This document shows, piece after piece, positions 59,978 to 64,000 of a DNA stretch of 64,000 nt. Within the stretch, counting starts at the first letter, position 1; each line of letters starts with the position of its first letter. Source of the DNA: Diadema setosum (lineage: Eukaryota > Echinodermata > Echinoidea > Diadematoida > Diadematidae); assembly GCA_033980235.1 (NCBI GenBank), contig CM067070.1, positions 29,940,394 to 30,004,393 of the forward strand, given 5' to 3'. A model generated the notes under the pieces. That model searched no databases, was not told where the DNA came from, and saw only the letters and a list, made by a program, of their open reading frames with translations. A program made the position numbers and the translations under genes.

Positions 59978-60266
59978 TAATATGTTTTGCAAATATACTA
60001 GGCCTACACTGTGGAATTTGACTGGCACTGTTAGACCACACATACGGCTGCACACTCTCACACACTACAACAGTGCGTAATCTTCAAGTTCAAGCAGGAA
60101 GCTGCACTTAACAGAAGAAGAAGAAGAAGAAGAAAGAGTAGCCTATACAATTGGGCTACTCTTTCAAACGAGAACCTGTCCTACTCCTACGAGAACCTGT
60201 TCCAGAACCTATGTTACTCATGTACAGCCACAGGCTGGAATCCTACCCTACCACCTTACTAACTAA

Positions 60267-60329
60267 ACACAGCCCAGTCGCTGTACATAGGTACGTCGCG
60301 ACGTACCATGTACAGTGACTGGGCTGTGT
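60267..60329. repeat. 63-bp palindrome
   Basis: ACACAGCCCAGTCGCTGTAC pairs with its complement with two mismatches and no loop; the centre is GTACGTCGCGACGTAC. Looser symmetry continues outward to about 60240 and 60350. Confidence 0.9.
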
Positions 60330-60707
60330 ATAGTTACCATGGTTACCACCCTACAAGGTTGTAGTGTATAAGGCCTACCGTGTAGTAATGGACTAGTAGG
60401 CCTAACACACGTTGGAACATAATTTTCAGGAAATAATTAAGAGATGAAGATAAAGACCGTTTATTATACTATAATTTATGGCTGCCATAATTTATAGACA
60501 GCGTCATCCGATCACTCTTTCTTGAGCTGTAAAATCCATAGTCCAATATAATAATCCAATATTTGTACACTGTACAATTGTAAATTAGCTCAATAGCTGT
60601 AACGTTACAAACACAACTGCCATCGCCATCGCCACATACACAACACACGATCACGCGATCACGGAGTTTCACTTGACCGAATGAACGACGCTAATTTCAA
60701 TGGATCC
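60330..60707. other. No gene seen
   Basis: Contains GCCATCGCCATCGCC near 60620. No frame of note. Confidence 0.4.
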
Positions 60708-61005
60708 GGGCTAACTCGGCCCACGGGACAACTCGTCCCACCCGTCGAGGGTGGGCCGAGTTGTCCCACCCGTTGGTATCGATAGTGATCGTGAGCGCTC
60801 GTCTGTGTTTGAGGTTATTTTGTCTTTGTGACGTCTTTTTTAACCGTAACTTTTATGGAATTGTGCTCAGTGGTTTCTGTAAAGAATATTTGCCAACTTT
60901 TGGGGGATACAACGACGTAAAAATGAAATTTCAGACGTTTTTATCGCGGTTCGCGATCCCCATAGGTTCACGTTCATTTCGCGCGGTGGGCTAACTCGGC
61001 CCAGC
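60708..61005. repeat. GGGCTAACTCGGCCCA-bounded segment
   Basis: GGGCTAACTCGGCCCA occurs in direct orientation at both ends (60708 and 60989). Next to the left copy a complementary variant (GGGCCGAGTTGTCCCACCCG, 60753-60772) forms a hairpin with GGGACAACTCGTCCCACC. Could be a promoter-proximal repeat or a small nonautonomous element. Confidence 0.5.
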
Positions 61006-61139
61006 TAAGTTTTAGCTGTTGTTTTGTCAGTAAATTCCCGTAAAACTATCAATTTTATCATGTATAAAGGTGTATTCAGGGTAACTTCAACTAATTTCAT
61101 CTTCGAGGGTATTTAATTTTGCGCATGTTTGGGGAAATG

Positions 61140-61400
61140 TTGGATATTTGTTCGCATGGTTTCATCTTTGCCGTATCCGCACCGCACCGGTCTCGCCACC
61201 AGCAGCTCGCTCACACATCACTGTGGCAGAGCTGAGCAGCGCCATGCCCATGCCCACTCTCGGCGAGGCACGGGGCGGCGCGGGGCACAGAGGGAGCAGC
61301 CAGCCACTCCGTAAACGTCGCTACGGATACCGGCGGTGGTTGAAACTAGAGGAAAAGGCGTCATTTGCTGCACTTCCCAATTTTCTCGCGTGAGCACTAA
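61140..61400. other. CpG-rich patch, possible promoter or first-exon region
   Basis: A GC-rich island in AT-rich surroundings, with frames open but unrecognised (for example LGEARGGAGHRGSSQPLRKR). It lies upstream of the exon candidates at 62503-63613, which would suit a promoter, but no core promoter motif was identified. Confidence 0.3.
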
Positions 61401-62109
61401 ATTCTATGCAGTATAGTCAGTTGGCATTTTCCTATCCATTGTCTTGAACTTTGAGCTGGGAGCTATAGAGAGGGAGCAACTTGTTTCAACTCGAACTGTG
61501 TTTTGCTGCAACGTTGAGTGAATTGGGCTGAGCTGCAGTGCTACCGCCAGCCAATGCCACCGCCAGCCAATGCCAAGGTGAAAGGGCAAGGTTTCTGCTA
61601 AAGGCTGGGCATATAGGGGGTTGCTTGACTCTTTTTTTTTTTCTGATTTTTTCTTGTCTTTTATTTTTTTTTTTGATATTTTTTTTTTCCAGGATGACTC
61701 AATAATATGTATTCCAACCTCATGCAGTTTGCAGTTGTCATTTTGCTGTTTTTCTGTCTATCCCCCAGCATCAACGTTATTATTATTATTAATGATTTGT
61801 ACTGAATAAAAAAAAAAAAAACACACACACACACACACACAACACACACATAAAATAACGATTTGGATGCATGCTGTACAGTATTGTTGGCAATTATCAC
61901 GTGACTCGGATGACACTATTCGCTATGTTGGGACACTGCTCCTTAATTTACGAATATGTAACATTTGTGAAATAATACAAGTTTTAATATGTGAAAATGT
62001 CACCTTTATGTGTCTGAAATGATTTACCAGTACTATGGTGAAGTCTGTTTTCAAAGAGATATTTATTCAATGTACTATAATTGCTAACAGAAATACTGTT
62101 GTTACTGCT
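61401..62109. other. No gene seen
   Basis: T-runs near 61630-61690 and an A-run followed by (CA)n at 61807-61850. The direct repeat ACCGCCAGCCAATGCCA occurs at about 61543 and 61560. Confidence 0.4.
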
Positions 62110-62216
62110 AATGATTGACAAATTGCCCTACACGTACATCAATATAAATGTTCATGTAAATATGATGATTTATAGAGATAATTATTGACATCGATGTAGG
62201 GCAATTTGTCAATCAA
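62110..62216. mobile_element. Short inverted-repeat element, about 107 bp
   Basis: TGATTGACAAATTGCCCTAC near 62111 pairs with GTAGGGCAATTTGTCAATCA ending at 62215; the central part is AT-rich. Confidence 0.8.
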
Positions 62217-62502
62217 TTAAATTGCATTAAAAAACATCTCGACGGAAGAATTTCATGAATTCGAAGAAATACTGTTATACCGGTACTGAAATGACTGGAA
62301 TATAATAACCTAGACGAAAGCAGCAGATAAAGCAATAGTAAATTACATTGTGATCGAAGCACATCTATGTAGCAACCTAACTTATCACTTTATCATTGAA
62401 TTGTCATATAGACTGCACCTTGCTACTAACAATGAATACTATTGGCCCTGAAATTAATTTTACATTAGTACATGTATGTTCTTTCTTTCTTTTACACCCA
62501 AG

Positions 62503-62614
62503 TACCAGGTATTACTTCTCTGGCAGGATATGTGGTATTGAATTGCATGCAGACTTGTGCAGGATGGATACTGCTAGTAGTGTAGTAGGGCCTGGTAGGG
62601 GAAAATATGACCAG
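62503..62614 (+). CDS. Exon candidate 1 of an unnamed plus-strand gene
   Basis: A pyrimidine-rich acceptor (TTCTTTCTTTTACACCCAAG) ends at 62502 and a consensus donor (GTAAGC) follows at 62615. A start ATG at 62607 (MT, then a split codon) would join in phase to the exon at 63249. In another frame it is open throughout (RYYFSGRICGIELHADLCRM), which would not match the next exon's phase. Confidence 0.3.
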
Positions 62615-63248
62615 GTAAGCTCTGAGATTGTACTGTAGTACTAGTTTTGGAACATTGCGTTAAAGATCAAAAGTGGGATTTTTTTTTTTTTTGTGACACC
62701 TAGAACTTTCGACAAAGCTTAACATTTGCTAATATTTCACATTTTTTCTTACCTGCACCTAAAATTGTATTATGATGGCCTGTAGGCCCACAGTAAGACA
62801 GCATACTTGAATTTGTTGAGCTTCTTGGCTATTTCATTCTTTTCAATCTCAGATCATTATATTTTGTTCAGTTTGTAATTGTATAGGTTCATAGGTTGAC
62901 ACACATTTTCATTGACCAGTATGCCGTTTCTTTTTATCACCCTCATTCCTTTCCCATTCATGTGTTCATCCCTTTCACACCACACTTTCTCTTTTGTTTA
63001 ACATTCCATATTAAGTTTGGTAGTCCGAACTTAACTTCCCTTGTCCAGTCGGCCTCTACATTGGGATGTTCGACAGTGACATAGAAAAAGAAGAAATAAG
63101 TTCTCACCTCAGCTTGTTGACACCTTCGTCCAGTTTATTTTCATTTGTAGTCATAGTGAGTTGGATTTTTACATTTTAGTTGGTCTCTTCCATTCCTGTT
63201 ACTCTCAATTTCAATTTACATGTATTTTCATATTTCTCATGAAAATAG

Positions 63249-63298
63249 TACAGACAAAATAAAAATGTACAGCAGTCTGTCTCAGCATGAAGTCAAAG
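63249..63298 (+). CDS. Exon candidate 2 of an unnamed plus-strand gene
   Basis: Acceptor ATTTCTCATGAAAATAG, donor GTGAGT at 63299. Only one phase is open: TDKIKMYSSLSQHEVK. That phase is compatible with the ATG at 62607 in exon 1 and with both acceptors of exon 3. Short, so support is modest. Confidence 0.3.
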
Positions 63299-63360
63299 GT
63301 GAGTTTAGAATTGGGCTATGGTACTAGAAATATGATGGGGCCTATACATATATGTACCAG

Positions 63361-63613
63361 CAAGTTTGTTCAGCTGCAACTTATACATGGAGAATAAGCT
63401 CATCAGGAGTCACATTCCAGCAGGGCTCCTACTTAGAACCAGACTGTGTGACCATGGTAACCGACAAGCTGCCACGTACAAGAATTCTGAAATCAGGTAC
63501 AATAATGAAGGACTTGTGGAATGTAACAGGCAGGCTGATCAATACCTGCATTCCTGGTTAGGATCCCTCCGGAGTAGAATAATAGACAAGGAAAAAAAGC
63601 AACAAGTTTACAG
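63361..63613 (+). CDS. Exon candidate 3 of an unnamed plus-strand gene
   Basis: Two acceptors are possible. After 63360 the frame from exon 2 continues as SLFSCNLYMENKLIRSHIPA, GLLLRTRLCDHGNRQAATYK and onward to KEKKQQVYR, open to a weak donor at 63614. After 63373 it continues instead as ATYTWRISSSGVTFQQGSYL and ends at a stop at 63559-63561. I prefer the first because it is longer and more protein-like. The family is not recognised. Confidence 0.3.
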
Positions 63614-63659
63614 GTACCCGGTATGCACTTGCGTGCCGTAGCTGCTAATAAGATGTTGC

Positions 63660-64000
63660 TTAAGGCTGCGTTCACATTAGTATACTATTCGGGCTCGTTT
63701 TTCGAGGGCACGCGAATAGCTTGAATCGAACGATAGGATTTCCTCACACCGGTTCACATAGGAGGGCACTATTCGAAAGTACCGAATAGCTGTGAAAAGT
63801 ATAGCAAAGTGGGAATCGAGCTTGTTCGATTTTCTTGCAGCGTATTCCATCGCTCGTTTATGAAATAATGACACTTTTGGTCTGGATTTGCCCTTTAGCA
63901 AAAATAAGCATGTAGACTGACATTCTGATGCAGTTTAGAAATTGTTAATAAGATTTGCTGAGATGTAGGAGGAAGAAATCCTCACTGCATGGGATGGTGA
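63660..64000. mobile_element. Left end of a TTAA-type element, cut by the window edge
   Basis: TTAA at 63660-63663 is followed by GGCTGCGTTCACATTAG, a terminus style common in TTAA-duplicating miniature elements. Repeated CTATTCG and CGAATAG blocks lie inside (63684-63785). The other end is not in the window. Confidence 0.5.

Larger units (their letters stand above)
59024..60190 (+). mobile_element. 5'-truncated LINE fragment flanked by a 29-bp inverted repeat
   Basis: Carries the C-terminal part of a reverse-transcriptase frame, a 3' stretch interrupted by a mariner-like element (59778-59977) and an (AGA)n tail at 60113-60135. It is enclosed by GTAGGAGTAGGACAGGTTCT at 59025 and the complement ending at 60190. 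Such flanking inverted copies are not a normal LINE feature. Confidence 0.65.

Overview
This window is intron-poor-looking, AT-rich eukaryotic DNA dominated by nested transposable elements. TTAGGG-type telomere repeats, many (TG), (TA) and (TTTG) microsatellites, long homopolymers, GT-AG exon candidates and an abundance of short inverted-repeat elements point to an animal genome. The mix of element types (a CR1/L2-like LINE, Tigger, hAT-like and mariner-like miniature elements, a Helitron) fits a marine invertebrate, possibly an echinoderm. That placement is inference only; nothing in the window names the species.

Layout. (1) 1-1480 holds the putative last exon of a plus-strand gene entering from the left. 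(2) About 1481-42690 is one large tandem array of a roughly 5.1-5.3 kb unit, about four copies, heavily interrupted. Copy 1 is split by a 15.1 kb inverted-terminal-repeat DNA element (4131-19213), by a fold-back element carrying interstitial telomere repeats (19409-19683) and by a 1.15 kb inverted repeat (21470-22621). Copy 4 is split by a 5.18 kb Helitron-like element (34292-39470), which itself carries two nested inverted-repeat elements. Each copy keeps a relic of one minus-strand exon. (3) The 15.1 kb element is itself split by a roughly 9.9 kb LINE insertion (about 4319-14262, minus strand) with an intact ORF1 and a broken endonuclease/reverse-transcriptase ORF. With the LINE removed, subterminal repeats on both sides line up, and a plus-strand spliced gene candidate lies between them. 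(4) 42690-52700 holds short nonautonomous elements with clean target-site duplications and simple repeats. (5) 52703-57902 is a complete Tigger/pogo element: matching termini, a TA duplication and an intact 528-residue transposase. (6) 58130-64000 holds a putative terminal exon on the minus strand, a LINE reverse-transcriptase fragment on the plus strand, several hairpin elements and candidate plus-strand exons that run towards the right edge.

Only two long open frames are clearly intact: the LINE ORF1 and the Tigger transposase. Host genes are represented only by short exon candidates read from splice signals and open frames, and none could be named. The most interesting structure is the order of insertions that can be read directly from the sequence: tandem array, then TIR element, then LINE, then hairpin element; and tandem array, then Helitron, then fold-back.
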